The notes under the pieces are model-generated. The model searched no databases. It worked only from the letters and a program-made list of their open reading frames with translations, and was not told the origin of the DNA. This document shows positions 56,501 through 64,000 of a stretch of DNA of 64,000 bases, piece by piece. Source of the stretch: Nocardia xishanensis NBRC 101358 (lineage in GTDB: Bacteria; Actinomycetota; Actinomycetes; Mycobacteriales; Mycobacteriaceae); assembly GCF_001613365.1 (NCBI RefSeq), contig NZ_BDCF01000001.1, forward strand, positions 310,001-374,000. The letters run 5' to 3'. Made by a program: the position numbers and the translations under genes. Positions within the stretch are counted from its first letter, which is position 1. Every line of letters starts with the position of its first letter.

Positions 56501-59500
56501 GCGGAGTCGTTCCACTCGGTGACCACCCGGTGCAATTCGCCCGCGCCGAACAGGTCGATGTCGCCGACCGGCAGGTTCGGGTCCGCGATCGCGGCGGTCA
56601 GCAGCCGCTGGAAGCGCTCGCCCATGGTGCGGATGGTCGCCGCGTCGAACAGGTCGGTGGCGTAGGTGAAACGCACCGCGTCGTCGGAGACGGTCAGTTG
56701 CAGGTCGAAACGTGTTGTCTCGTAGTCGAACTCGTATTCGGCCACGGCGACGCCGGGCAGCCGCACCGCGACGGGGGCCAGGTTCTGGAAGAACAACGCG
56801 ACCTGGAACAGCGGGTGCCGCGCCTGCGAGCGCGGCGGGTCGAGCACCTCGACCAGCCGCTCGAACGGCACCTCGGCGTTGGCGAACGCGTCGAGGTCGC
56901 CCTCCCGCACCCGCCGCAGCACGGCGGTGAAGGAGTCCGCGCCCGGCACCTCGGTGCGCAGCACCAGCGTGTTGACGAACATGCCGACCAGGTCGTCGAG
57001 CCTGCGTTCACCGCGGCCGGCGATCGGTGCGCCGATGGCGATGTCGGCGGCGCCGGAGAGCCTGGCCAGCAACACCGCCAGCGCGGCGTGCACCACCATG
57101 AACGGCGTCGCGTCGTGCCGCGCGGCCAGCGCGACGATGCCGGAGCGCAGCGCCGGGTCGAGCAGCAGAGTGACGCTCGCCGCGGCATGCGAGGCGACGG
57201 CCGGGCGCGGCCGGTCGGCGGGCAGGTCGAGTTGTGCGGGCAGACCGCGCAGCGCCTGACGCCAATACGCCAGCTGCCGGGCGGCGATGGCGTCCGGATC
57301 GTCCTCCGCGCCGAGCAGTTCGCGCTGCCACAGCGCGTAGTCGGCGTATTGCGCGGGCAGCGGCGCCCAGTCCGGCGCGGCACCCGCGACGCGCGCGGCG
57401 TACGCGGCGGCGAGATCGCGGGCCAGCGGTCCCATCGAGAAACCGTCGGCGGCGATGTGGTGCACGACGAGGGCGAGCAGGTGGTCGCGCTCCGCGATTC
57501 TGGCCAGCCCGACGCGCAGCGGCACCTCGGCGGTCACGTCGAACGGGGTGGCGACGAACTCGGCGAGCCCGGCGGCCAGGTCGGTCGCGTCCAGCTCGGT
57601 GATCACGGGCACGGCGGCGTCCAGAATCAGCTGGTGGCCGGTGCCGTCGTGGTCCGGGTAGACGGTGCGCAGTGTTTCGTGCCGGTCGACGACGTCGGCG
57701 ATTGCGGCGGTCAGCGCCGTAATGTCCAGCTCGCCCGCGAAGCGGATGGCGACCGGGATGTTGTTGACGGTCTCCTCGGGATCGAAGCGGTTCAGGAACC
57801 ACATGCGCTGCTGGGCGGGCGAGAGCGGAATCGGATCCGGTCGCGGGCCGACGGAGAGGGCGGGACGGCGAGCCGCACTCGACTGTTCCACACGCTCGGC
57901 GAGGGCCGCGACGGTCGGCGCGTCGAACAGCATCCGCACCGGGATATCGGCGCCGAGTTCCGCGCCGAGCCGCGCGGCCACCTGCGTGGCGATCAGCGAA
58001 TTGCCGCCGAGCGCGAAGAAGTCGTCGGCGGCGCCGACCCGCTCGACGCCGAGCAACTCACCGAACAGGGCCGCGACGGTACGCTCCGCGTCGGTCTCCG
58101 GCGCGCGGAAGACCGCCGCCGCCACGACGGGCGCGGGCAGCGCCGCGCGGTCCAGCTTGCCGGAGGAGTTGAGCGGGAACTCGTCGAGCACAACGAAGGC
58201 CGACGGCACCATATAGCCGGGCAGTTCGGCGGCCAGCCCCGCGCGCACAGCATCGATGTCGATCGGGCCGTCCGCGGCGGTCAGGTAGGCCACCAGCTGA
58301 TCGCCGTGGCCGCTGTCGCGCACGACGACGACGGCCTGGTCGACCGCGTCCGAGCCGGTGAGCGCGGCCTCGATCTCGCCGAGCTCGATCCGCAGGCCGC
58401 GCAGCTTCACCTGGAAGTCGGTGCGGCCCAAGTACTCCAGTTCACCGCTCGCCGGCCCACCCGTCGCCCGGCCACCGCTCCCCATCGAATCGCTGCGCGA
58501 TGCAGGAAGCCATCTGACCAGATCGCCGGTGCGATACATGCGTTCGCCGGGAGCGCCGAACGGGTCGGCCACGAACCGATCCGAGGTCAGTTCCGGTCGC
58601 GCCACATAGCCGAGCGCCAGCTGCCCGCCCGCCAGATACAGCTCACCCGGCACGCCGACCGGCACCGGCCGCAGCCGGGCGTCGAGCACGAGCAGCCGGG
58701 TATTGAACACCGGCCTGCCGATCGGCACCGAGTCGGTGTCCGCGTCGGTCACCTCGTGATAGGTCACGTCCACCGCGGCCTCGGTCGGGCCGTAGAGGTT
58801 GTGCACCCGCGCGCCGAGAACGCGCCGCGCCCGCTGCGCGACGGGCGCAGGCAGGGCCTCGCCGGACGCGAACACCCGGCGCAGCGCGGCGCAGTCGCGG
58901 GCCAGCGGCTCGTTGAGGAACACCGCGAGCAGCGACGGCACGAAATGCACCGTGGTGATGCGTTCGGCCGCGATCAGCCGGGCCAGGTAGGCCGGGTCGC
59001 GGTGCCCGTCGTGCCGTGCCACGACGAGACGCGCGCCGATCTGCAAGGGCCAGAAAAACTCCCACACCGACACGTCGAAGGTGGCCGGCGTCTTCTGGAG
59101 CACCGCGTCGTCGGCGCGCAGCCCGTAGCGGTCCTGCATCCACACCAGCCGGTTGACGATCGCGGCGTGCGAGACGGCGACGCCCTTGGGGCGACCGGTC
59201 GAGCCGGAGGTGAAGATGACGTACGCGGGATGACCGGGAACGAGCGCGCCCAGCCGGTCGGCGTCGGTCAGCGATCCGTCGGCGAAGCCGGACAGATCGA
59301 GGCGATCGATCCGAACCTGCGGCGCCGCGGTGACTTCCAGGTCCATCCCCGAGGTCAGCACGCACACCGGGCGCGCCGTGGCCAGGACGTATTCGGTGCG
59401 ATCGACCGGATGATCGGGGTCGAGCGGGACGTACGCGCCGCCCGCCGCCGCGACCGCGTACATCGCCGTGACCAGGTCGAGCGAACGCCGCATGCCCAGC

Positions 59501-62500
59501 GCCACGAAGGAACCCGGTCCGACCCCCTGGGTCACCAACCAGCGTGCCAAGCGGTGCACGCGGGCGGCGAACTCGCCGTAGCTGAGCGACGGGTCGGCCG
59601 TCGCCGAGCTCGATGGCGGGTGGTCGCCGGGCGACGGGTAGGCGAGCAGCGCATCGGGATACGGGCTCGTCCTCGCGAAAGCGACCGCGATCGCCTCGGG
59701 TGTGCGCGCGACCTGCGCTTCGAACAGCGAGACCAGGGTGTGCGCGCTCGTGGCGACCGGATGCGCGGTGTCGTTCCACCGCTCGAGCACGAGCGTGCGT
59801 TCGTCGGGGTCGAGCAATTCGATATCGCCGACCGGGATCGCCGGGTCGGCCACCACCGTCTCCAGGATCCGGGTGAATCGCGCCGCGAAGGACTGCACCG
59901 TGGCGCGGTCGAACAGGTCGGTCGCGTAGCGCAGCAGCGCGCGCAGCGCCGTGTCCGTGCCCTGCCGATGTTCGACCAGTTCCAGCGCCAGGTCGAACTG
60001 GGCGACGCGGTTGTCCAGCGGGTAGGCCGACACCTCGAGCCCGGGCAGCTCGAGCACCGTGTCCTCGCGGTGCTCGAGGGTGAGCAGGGTCTGCACGATC
60101 GGCGAATGCGACTGGGAGCGAACCGGGTTCAGCTCGTCGACGAGACGCTCGAACGGCAGGTCGGCGTGCCCGAAGGCGCGCACGTCGGCCTCGCGAACCG
60201 CGCGGAGCAGGTCGGCGAAGGTCGCGCCCGCACGCACCGGGGTGCGCAGCACGAGGGTGTTGACGAACATGCCGACCAGGTCGTCCAGCGCCTGTTCGGC
60301 GCGCCCGGCGACGGGGGTGCCGATCGCCACGTCCTCGGTACCGGCGAGGCGGCCGAGCAAGGTCGCGTAGGCGGCGTGCAGCACCATGAACGAGGAAACG
60401 CCGTGCCGTCGTGCCAGTTCCGCGATGGCGGCGGTCAGTTCGGCGGAGACAGCGAACTCGACGGCCGCGCCGCGCCCGGTGGCGACCGGCGGACGCGGGC
60501 GATCGGCGGGCAGCTCCAGCACCGGCGCGAGCCCGGCCAGTTCGGCGCTCCAGTGCGCGATCTGCCTGGCCAGGACGGATTCCGGGTCCGATGCCGCGCC
60601 GAGCGATTCGCGCTGCCAGAGCGTGAAGTCGGCGTACTGCACCGGCAGCGGACGCCACCGCGGCGGTTGCCCCGCGTGGCGGGCGGTGTAAGCGATCATC
60701 AGGTCGCGGGCCAGCGGCGCGGTGGACACGCCGTCGGCGGCGATGTGGTGCACCACCACCACGAGCACGTTGTCTTCGGCGGCGGTACGGAACAGCTTGG
60801 CGCGCATCGGGATCTGGTCTCGCAGATCGAACGGGACGGCCGCGAACGCCGCGACGGACTCCGGCAATTCGTCTTCGCTCACCAGCGTCGGGTCCAAGTC
60901 CAGCGGAGGCACTTCCGCCGTGGAGCGCACCGACTGGAACGGGCCATCGTCGTCGGACGGGAACACGGTGCGCAGCGACTCGTGCCGGGCGACCACGTCG
61001 TTCAGCGCGGCGGCCAGCGCGGCGGTGTCCAGCGCGCCGATCAGCCGGATGGTGATCGGGATGTGGTAGACCGCCGATTCCGGATCGAGGCGATGCAGCA
61101 GCCACATCCGAGTCTGCGCCAGCGACAGCGGAATCCGCTGCGGGCGCGGACCGGCGACCAGCGTCGGCATGGCGACGGTGTCGCCCTGATCGGCCGAAAT
61201 GCGCACGCGCACCGCCAGTTCGGCCACGGTCGGCGCTTCGAAGACCTCACGCACCGTGAGCGCGCTGCCCAGCGCCGTGTTGGCGCGAGCCACCAGACGC
61301 ATGGCGAGCAGCGAATTCCCGCCGCGCGCGAAGAAGTCGTCGTCCGCTCCGATCGGCTCCGATGTGCCGAGCAGGTCGGTGATCAGTGCCGCGAGCACCG
61401 ATTCCGCGCCCTCCCTCGGGGCGCGGAAGGACGCTGCGCGGCCGCTGAATTCGACCTTCGGCAGTGCCGCGCGATCCAGCTTCCCGACCGTGGTGAGCGG
61501 CATCTCGTCCAGTACGACCAGCTGCGCGGGCACCATGTAGCCGGGCAGCCGATCGCGCACCGCGTCCAGGACCGCTTCGGCGTCGATGTCCCCGCTGACG
61601 TAGCCGATCAGGCATTCGTAGCCGGTGCTGTCCTCGGCCACCACGACGGCCGCGTTGGCCACGCCGGGCACTCCGGTCAGCGCCGACTCGATCTCGCCGA
61701 GCTCGATCCGCTGGCCGCGCAGCTTGATCTGGAAATCGTTGCGGCCCAGGTAGATCAGATCGCCCGCACGGTTCCAACGGACCAGGTCGCCGGTGCGGTA
61801 CATGACCGCGCCCGGCACGCCGAACGGGTCGGCGACGAACCGCTCCGCGGTCAGCCCGGAGCGGCCCTGGTAGCCGCGGGCCAGCTGATCGCCCGCTAGA
61901 TAGAGCTCGCCGGGGACACCGACCGGCACGGGGCGCAGCCGCGCGTCGAGCACGTAGACGCGGGTGTTCCAGCAGGGTCGCCCGATCGCCACGTCGCGGC
62001 CGGAAGCCACGTCGGCATCGGTGAATTCGTGATACACCGCCGAGATCGCCGCCTCGGTCGGGCCATAGGCGTTGTGCACGGCGCCGTCGAAGCTGCCGCG
62101 GATCGCGGCGAGCAGGTCGGGCGTCAGCGCCTCGCCGCCGCAGTGCAGGTGCCGGAACGAGCGCAGCGCGTCGCCCATGCCCTCGCCGATCAGCGCGGCG
62201 AGCACCGATGGCACGTACTCGGCGATGGTTATCCCGTGTTCGCGCAGCAGCCCGGCGAAGTAGGCGAGGTCGAGGTGTCCGCCGGGCCGGGCGATCACCA
62301 GGGGGGCGCCGACCGCGATGGGCAGGAAGCACTCCCACACCGAGACGTCGAAGGTCAGCGGAGCGCGTTGCAGGATGCGGTCGGCCGCGGTGACCTCGTA
62401 GCGGTGCTCCAGCCAGCGCAGCTGGTTCATGATGGCGCGGTGGGTGACCGCGACGCCCTTGGGCCGCCCGGTCGAACCCGACGTGAACAGCACGTACGCG

Positions 62501-64000
62501 AGGTTGTCCTGGCGCAACGCGGCGCGGCGCTCGGTATCGGCGACCGGCTCGGCGGAGTAGCCGGAGAGGTCCAGCTCGGCGGGACGAAGCACGGGCACGT
62601 ACGGCAGCGGCGGCAGTTCGGCGCCACCGACGACCAAAATCAATGCGGGATCGGCGCTTTCGACGACCTGAGCGATCCGGTCCGCCGGATGCGCCGGGTC
62701 GAGCGGAAGGTACGCGCCACCGGCGCGCACGATCGCGAACATCGCCACGAGCATGTCCGGCGAACGCAGCGCTGCCAGCCCGACGATGGTGTCCGGACCG
62801 ACGCCATGGGCGATCAAAAGCCGCGCCAGCCGGTTCACCCGGTCGGCCAGCGCACCATACGTCAGCGTCGCGTAGCGACTCGATGAGGGGTGGTGGCCGG
62901 GCGACGGGTGGGCCAGCGACTCGTCCTCGAAGGTCACCGCGCGACCGTCCGGGTCGGCGGCGGCGCGGGCGGTGAGCAAGTCGTCGAGCGTCTCGGCGGG
63001 CAGCGGACGCGCGGTCGCGTTCCGGTCGGCCAGTAGCATGCCGCGCTCGGCGACCGACATCAGCTCGACGTCGCCGACCGCGGTCCTGGCGTCCCGGACC
63101 ATGGCGCGCAGCACCCGCTCGAACCCGGCGAGGAAATCGGTGACGGTGTGTTCGTCGAACAGGTCGAGCGCGTAGTGCACGTGCACGTCGATGCCATCGG
63201 GCTCGTCGTCCGCGTCGTAGCGGTCGGTCAGCGTCCAGTCCAGGTCGAGCTGGATCGGTGCCGGCCCGATATCGAGCGCGCCGATGGCGAGGCGCTGGAG
63301 CCGGAAGTCCGGCTTCGTCTGGTTCTGGAGCGTCAACGCCACCTGATAGAGCGGCGAATATGCCTGCGAACGACCGGGATTCAGGGTGTCGACGAGCTGC
63401 TCGAACGGCACCGCGGCGTGCTCGAACGCGGCCAGATCGGCGGCCCTGACCTCGGCGAGCAGGTCGGCGAGGGTGGCGTCGGCGCGTACCTCGGTGCGCA
63501 GCACGAGTGTGTTGACGAACATGCCGACGAGCTCGTCCAGCGCCTCGTCGCCGCGCCCGGCCACCGGTGCGCCGACGACGATGTCGGCGGTGGCGGCGAG
63601 CCTGCTCAGCAGCGCGGCCAGTGCGGCGTGCAGCACCATGAACAGAGTGACCCGGTGTCCCGCAGCGAGTTCTTGGATCGCGCCGTGCAGCGCGGAATCG
63701 AGCCGTCCTATGACCGCGCCGCCGCGGTTCGAGGCGACCGCGGGGCGCGGACGGTCCGAAGGCAGCGTGAGCACCTCGGGCACGCCGGCCAGGCGGTGCG
63801 TCCAGTAGCGCAACTGCCCGGCCAGTACCGAATCCGGATCGTCCGCGCTTCCCAGCGCCTCGCGCTGCCAGAGCGCGAAATCGGCGTACTGGATGGGCAG
63901 CGGACGCCACGCAGGCGCGGACCCGGCGCAACGCGCGACATAGGCGGCGGCAAGGTCGCGGGTCAGCGGCGCGAAGGACCAGCCGTCGGCCGCGATGTGA
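47527..64000 (-). CDS. Non-ribosomal peptide synthetase, C-terminal part (C-A-T x5, TE), continues past right edge
   Basis: About 5490 residues visible; the 5' end is outside. Order with nucleotide positions: C1 (partial) 64000-63050, A1 62880-61440, T1 61390-61200; C2 61140-59800, A2 59750-58110, T2; C3 57830-56530, A3 56480-54950, T3; C4 54660-53340, A4 53300-51810, T4; C5 51510-50140, A5 50100-48580, T5 48550-48360; thioesterase 48300-47530 with GWSLGG near 48050 and a final H-x-x-M region. No epimerization domain. Codes (from alignment to GrsA): A1 D-V-W-E-H-G-A-I-S; A2 D-V-W-H-F-S-L-V-D (serine); A3 D-V-W-D-F-I-L-V-S; A4 D-A-L-F-T-G-T-I-I; A5 D-L-W-T-L-I-L-V-S; all but A2 unassigned. All C domains keep HHI-x-ADG. 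The thioesterase marks the end of the assembly line. Three in-frame repeat insertions lie in A1 and A2. Confidence 0.95.
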   Translation of the reverse strand, partial: HIAADGWSFAPLTRDLAAAYVARCAGSAPAWRPLPIQYADFALWQREALGSADDPDSVLAGQLRYWTHRLAGVPEVLTLPSDRPRPAVASNRGGAVIGRLDSALHGAIQELAAGHRVTLFMVLHAALAALLSRLAATADIVVGAPVAGRGDEALDELVGMFVNTLVLRTEVRADATLADLLAEVRAADLAAFEHAAVPFEQLVDTLNPGRSQAYSPLYQVALTLQNQTKPDFRLQRLAIGALDIGPAPIQLDLDWTLTDRYDADDEPDGIDVHVHYALDLFDEHTVTDFLAGFERVLRAMVRDARTAVGDVELMSVAERGMLLADRNATARPLPAETLDDLLTARAAADPDGRAVTFEDESLAHPSPGHHPSSSRYATLTYGALADRVNRLARLLIAHGVGPDTIVGLAALRSPDMLVAMFAIVRAGGAYLPLDPAHPADRIAQVVESADPALILVVGGAELPPLPYVPVLRPAELDLSGYSAEPVADTERRAALRQDNLAYVLFTSGSTGRPKGVAVTHRAIMNQLRWLEHRYEVTAADRILQRAPLTFDVSVWECFLPIAVGAPLVIARPGGHLDLAYFAGLLREHGITIAEYVPSVLAALIGEGMGDALRSFRHLHCGGEALTPDLLAAIRGSFDGAVHNAYGPTEAAISAVYHEFTDADVASGRDVAIGRPCWNTRVYVLDARLRPVPVGVPGELYLAGDQLARGYQGRSGLTAERFVADPFGVPGAVMYRTGDLVRWNRAGDLIYLGRNDFQIKLRGQRIELGEIESALTGVPGVANAAVVVAEDSTGYECLIGYVSGDIDAEAVLDAVRDRLPGYMVPAQLVVLDEMPLTTVGKLDRAALPKVEFSGRAASFRAPREGAESVLAALITDLLGTSEPIGADDDFFARGGNSLLAMRLVARANTALGSALTVREVFEAPTVAELAVRVRISADQGDTVAMPTLVAGPRPQRIPLSLAQTRMWLLHRLDPESAVYHIPITIRLIGALDTAALAAALNDVVARHESLRTVFPSDDDGPFQSVRSTAEVPPLDLDPTLVSEDELPESVAAFAAVPFDLRDQIPMRAKLFRTAAEDNVLVVVVHHIAADGVSTAPLARDLMIAYTARHAGQPPRWRPLPVQYADFTLWQRESLGAASDPESVLARQIAHWSAELAGLAPVLELPADRPRPPVATGRGAAVEFAVSAELTAAIAELARRHGVSSFMVLHAAYATLLGRLAGTEDVAIGTPVAGRAEQALDDLVGMFVNTLVLRTPVRAGATFADLLRAVREADVRAFGHADLPFERLVDELNPVRSQSHSPIVQTLLTLEHREDTVLELPGLEVSAYPLDNRVAQFDLALELVEHRQGTDTALRALLRYATDLFDRATVQSFAARFTRILETVVADPAIPVGDIELLDPDERTLVLERWNDTAHPVATSAHTLVSLFEAQVARTPEAIAVAFARTSPYPDALLAYPSPGDHPPSSSATADPSLSYGEFAARVHRLARWLVTQGVGPGSFVALGMRRSLDLVTAMYAVAAAGGAYVPLDPDHPVDRTEYVLATARPVCVLTSGMDLEVTAAPQVRIDRLDLSGFADGSLTDADRLGALVPGHPAYVIFTSGSTGRPKGVAVSHAAIVNRLVWMQDRYGLRADDAVLQKTPATFDVSVWEFFWPLQIGARLVVARHDGHRDPAYLARLIAAERITTVHFVPSLLAVFLNEPLARDCAALRRVFASGEALPAPVAQRARRVLGARVHNLYGPTEAAVDVTYHEVTDADTDSVPIGRPVFNTRLLVLDARLRPVPVGVPGELYLAGGQLALGYVARPELTSDRFVADPFGAPGERMYRTGDLVRWLPASRSDSMGSGGRATGGPASGELEYLGRTDFQVKLRGLRIELGEIEAALTGSDAVDQAVVVVRDSGHGDQLVAYLTAADGPIDIDAVRAGLAAELPGYMVPSAFVVLDEFPLNSSGKLDRAALPAPVVAAAVFRAPETDAERTVAALFGELLGVERVGAADDFFALGGNSLIATQVAARLGAELGADIPVRMLFDAPTVAALAERVEQSSAARRPALSVGPRPDPIPLSPAQQRMWFLNRFDPEETVNNIPVAIRFAGELDITALTAAIADVVDRHETLRTVYPDHDGTGHQLILDAAVPVITELDATDLAAGLAEFVATPFDVTAEVPLRVGLARIAERDHLLALVVHHIAADGFSMGPLARDLAAAYAARVAGAAPDWAPLPAQYADYALWQRELLGAEDDPDAIAARQLAYWRQALRGLPAQLDLPADRPRPAVASHAAASVTLLLDPALRSGIVALAARHDATPFMVVHAALAVLLARLSGAADIAIGAPIAGRGERRLDDLVGMFVNTLVLRTEVPGADSFTAVLRRVREGDLDAFANAEVPFERLVEVLDPPRSQARHPLFQVALFFQNLAPVAVRLPGVAVAEYEFDYETTRFDLQLTVSDDAVRFTYATDLFDAATIRTMGERFQRLLTAAIADPNLPVGDIDLFGAGELHRVVTEWNDSAHTAFVAEMLLDEFEAQAAATPNDPALVYVSDDGAPATVLTYGELDQRANRLARHLIEAGVGPESMVALAIRRSTDLVLAMYAVLKAGGAYVPIDPDHPAQRIAHILDTARPAALLTTERDRAEVGYTGRTVCVDTVALDGYADDPIATEERGAPIHPANPAYVVFTSGSTGKPKGVSVSHSAIVNQMTWMQSEYRLRADDVYLQKTATTFDVSLWGYFLPLRVGATLVLASPDGHRDPGYLTEVMGLYGVTVTDFVPSMLSVFAGHVHDSGQRAALDALRTVFVIGEALPAETVRAFGAVSAARLHNLYGPTEAAVSITYRDVTGETERTVMPIGNPEWNSKVYVLDSRLRPTLPGVAGELYLAGTQLARCYHGRPDLTSDRFVANPFGTPGERMYRTGDLVRWEIGGDNAELVYLGRTDFQVKFRGQRIELGEIEAVLAAVAGVSQAAALVVGDHLVGYVVPTSESDSRELQDALRAAAREALPSYMVPSAFVVLDAFPLNASGKLDRTALPEPVFDRVAYTAPATPAERLVAAAYEAVLDCGPVGVDDSFFDLGGNSLSATRVLARLGERLGRRVPVRLLFEAPTVRALAAGIDSAAGDSVVPLIAGPRPESVPLAPVQRGMWFLNRLDPSSAAHNIPVALRIRGELDEVTLAAAFADVVARHEVLRTVYPAGADGAAHQVILPATAAPVWLAAEPVDTARIGDRIAEFITAGFDVTIEVPVRAVLLRESPTSRVLVAVLHHITADGYSMRPLLRDLLSAYLSRVLGAPPVWPELAAQYADYALWQAAAVESAAAEELSFWRETLRDLPEDLALPTDRPRPPVASKRGGNVRARIGGGVGARVRDLAREHNATPFMVVHAALAVLLAGLSGSDDIAIGTPVAGRGAAALDDLVGMFVNTLVLRTRPRAEQSFTDLLADTRATDLAAFAHATVPFERVVDELGAATTQARHPLFTVALSYLNTGDDAFAVPGLELSAVEFDEPVARFDLQFTVAADPDAEGHLAVELNYATDLFDHDTVAGLLRRFGRVLGASTAEPERPIGAVDLLAPAERAELLARRGGAAVPPRTLAETMAAAVAMNPDGVAVRCGDRVLTYRMLDEQSSRLARMLAGNGIGAEDIVAIAIPRSADSLLAVWSVAKTGAAFVPVDPTYPADRIAHMLTDSGAVIGLTVGDGNTALPGAVEWLVLDAPATAARLRHTSAAPIGPDELVRPVRTDHAAWMIYTSGSTGVPKGVLATHAGIAGVAQAQRDRYSVTAESRVLHVSSPSFDASMLELLLALAAGATLVVAPASVYGGAELTAFIRDERVTHAFITPAVLRTLDPAQLPELERLTVGGESYGPDLVRRWSVGREMYNTYGPTETTIITTISARMLPGESFDMGTPIHGMSALVLDDRLRPVPVGVAGELYLRGPGLARGYHARPGLSAGRFVADPYGPAGGRIYRTGDLVRWTASGALQHLGRTDHQVKVRGLRIELGEIDAVLAAHESVEYASTVGHTDANGAVTLVSYVVAAPGHTVDPAELTAFAGRSLAAYMVPAAVMPLDELPLTPVGKLDRKALPEPEFRAAAFRAPRTTAERTVAETVAGVLGLEDDGRIGLDDDFFVLGGNSLTATQLAARLGAAFGVTVGVRTVFEHSTVAALAAELGGADPSEARPALTARTGDEPVPLSLAQQRMWFLNRLDRQSTAYNIPLAVRLSGMLDVGALNAAVADVVARHEVLRTVYPQRTAGPVQVVLPVDAAGTPVLTPIDVPMDDLPVAVADFVGAGFDVTDAVPLRARLFRPISEDSVSAATEHVLVVVVHHIAADGSSLAPLARDVMLAYAARKHGGAPVWAPLPVQYADYSLWQRELLGSEDDPESLVARQLRFWSETLHEIPAQLPLPTDRPRPAVVSTRGRHVDFTIDAESHAALVELGRAGGATLFMVVHAAFAALLARLSGTGDITVGTPVAGRGVAELDDVVGMFVNTLVLRTRVDAGAEFTALLDRVRAADLAAFANADVPFERLVEVLNPERSTARHPLFQVGFSFHNQAEADFTLDGLTATAVDFDSEVSQFDLHLVVTDRYDAHGAPAGLAATITYATALFDEATVAGFAGRLQRLLAAVCAAPEAPVGDLPLLDGAETERMLVAWNAADRAFAPDILISAFQRQAARTPDAIAVVDDAHTVTYAEFAARVNRLARVLIGRGVGPESLVALAIPRSIDLLVAMYAVVTAGGAYVPLDPAHPLDRTAGVLAAANPELVLTSERRPMLPAEVSDHAVFDIATVPASGDAAPVRDAERVRALSPDNTAYVIFTSGSTGAPKGVAVPHRAVAHQLDWMQSEYGLDADDATLLMTSAAFDLSVWEYWWALRTGARVVLAPADAQRDPESVLDLVRRASVTTMTLVPSLLAMLTEVSGGRRLPRSLRRMLVIGEALPAATVSRIGAITDARVDNLYGPTEAAVSVTRYRTIDGAASVSIGTVPIGTPEAGTQVYVLDDRMHPVPAGVTGELYLGGAQLARGYHGRPELSAERFVANPFGAPGSRLYRTGDMVRWGSDGNLHYVERRDFQVKVRGYRIELAEIEHALRAEPGVVDAVVIEYRTDDDNAMLVGYFTASTPIDADALRTALGEALPSYMVPAALVRLAALPLNANGKVDRVSLPRPALSVGEYRAPATDLDRAVCSVFIEVLELRRVGMDDNFFELGGNSLLATRLATRLSAELGEPVPVVWLFSAPTPAGLVAQLELTRSGRGRVDAAAAFDVLLPLRPGGGKEPLFCLHPVGGVAWSFAGLAAHIDPERALYGLQSPVLNSTEPLPDSIDDWARRYVSEIRAVQPEGPYHLLGWSLGGVLAHAVAVQLQDQGQHVATLAMMDSPRTVAAAETTVPLADLLGGLLGEQAADADTELGLAELAARIAELPEPFASFGAERLGRLLDAGARSLELLLRYRPRRYKGDLVYFTAALDDPTGATGAASWSEAVDGTVHNHAVAATHWRMTSESALARIGHVLAARWADTDRA
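58449..58503 (-). repeat. In-gene repeat, copy 3 (same orientation as the NRPS gene)
   Basis: 55-bp element matching copy 1 at about 48 of 55 positions when read on the minus strand; the 23-bp core GGTGGCCGGGCGACGGGTGGGCC is identical in both. It encodes [14 protein letters not shown] in module 2's A domain, between the YRTGDLVRW and GELEYLGR motifs, where other A domains of this protein have only a few residues. Includes a hairpin ATCGC-GCA-GCGAT. Confidence 0.75.
59600..59648 (+). repeat. In-gene repeat, copy 2 (opposite to the NRPS gene), diverged
   Basis: Shares CTCGATG...GGGTGGT.GCCGGGCGACGGGT.GGC with copies 1 and 3; the hairpin end is degraded. It encodes [12 protein letters not shown] just before the first conserved motif of the module 2 adenylation domain ([10 protein letters not shown]). 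Confidence 0.6.
62865..62919 (+). repeat. In-gene repeat, copy 1 (opposite to the NRPS gene)
   Basis: 55-bp copy with hairpin GTCGC-GTA-GCGAC and the 23-bp core shared with copy 3. Read with the gene it encodes [19 protein letters not shown], a low-complexity stretch just before [10 protein letters not shown] of the module 1 adenylation domain. Confidence 0.75.

Noticed and set aside
48166..61899. Plus-strand ORFs of 2700 and 1853 codons
   Set aside because: Same effect opposite the right-hand NRPS; codon-position GC bias keeps the antisense frame open.

Overview
High-GC actinobacterial DNA, most likely Nocardia or a close relative. The evidence is the codon use, very large NRPS genes with an MbtH partner, a complete yrbE-mce operon, tandem-TetR regulators resembling mycobacterial Mce3R, and a leucine-degradation operon laid out like the mycobacterial accD1-accA1-fadE19 locus. 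The long plus-strand ORFs opposite the NRPS genes are antisense shadows.

Layout. (1) 1-9624, minus: 5' part of an NRPS gene that runs off the left edge, three C-A-PCP modules, first C domain of EntF/mycobacterial starter type, A-domain codes pointing to unknown, Thr and Ser. (2) 9.6-16 kb: intergenic DNA, a lone cobM, a PPOX/F420-type oxidoreductase, an Rpn-like nuclease, then a LysR / MHS transporter / 3-hydroxybutyrate dehydrogenase unit. (3) 16-24.8 kb: TetR regulator divergent from an overlapping catabolic operon (biotin carboxylase pair, acyl-CoA dehydrogenase, MaoC-like hydratase, CitE-like lyase, acetoacetyl-CoA synthetase), with two GTTA-N8-TAAC operator candidates between them. (4) 24.9-25.6 kb: HigB/HigA-like toxin-antitoxin pair. 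(5) 26-38 kb: two paralogous double-TetR regulators converging on a full yrbEAB-mceABCDEF-mas lipid-import operon. (6) 38.3-41.3 kb: two small membrane proteins, two MpaB/DUF2236 oxygenases and an SRPBCC protein. (7) 41.3-47.2 kb: an AbiE toxin-antitoxin locus with frameshifted toxin and striking inverted repeats, a decayed GNAT gene, a helical-repeat protein, two small proteins and an XRE/TPR regulator. (8) 47.3-64.0 kb, minus: MbtH and the 3' part of a second giant NRPS gene, five modules plus thioesterase, running off the right edge.

The two NRPS genes face the same way and share two A-domain codes, but 38 kb of unrelated genes separates them, so they may belong to different clusters. The most unusual item is a roughly 55-bp repeat found three times inside the right-hand NRPS gene, in both orientations, always in frame and always in a variable part of an adenylation domain. 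No tRNA, rRNA, CRISPR array, transposase or integrase was recognised.
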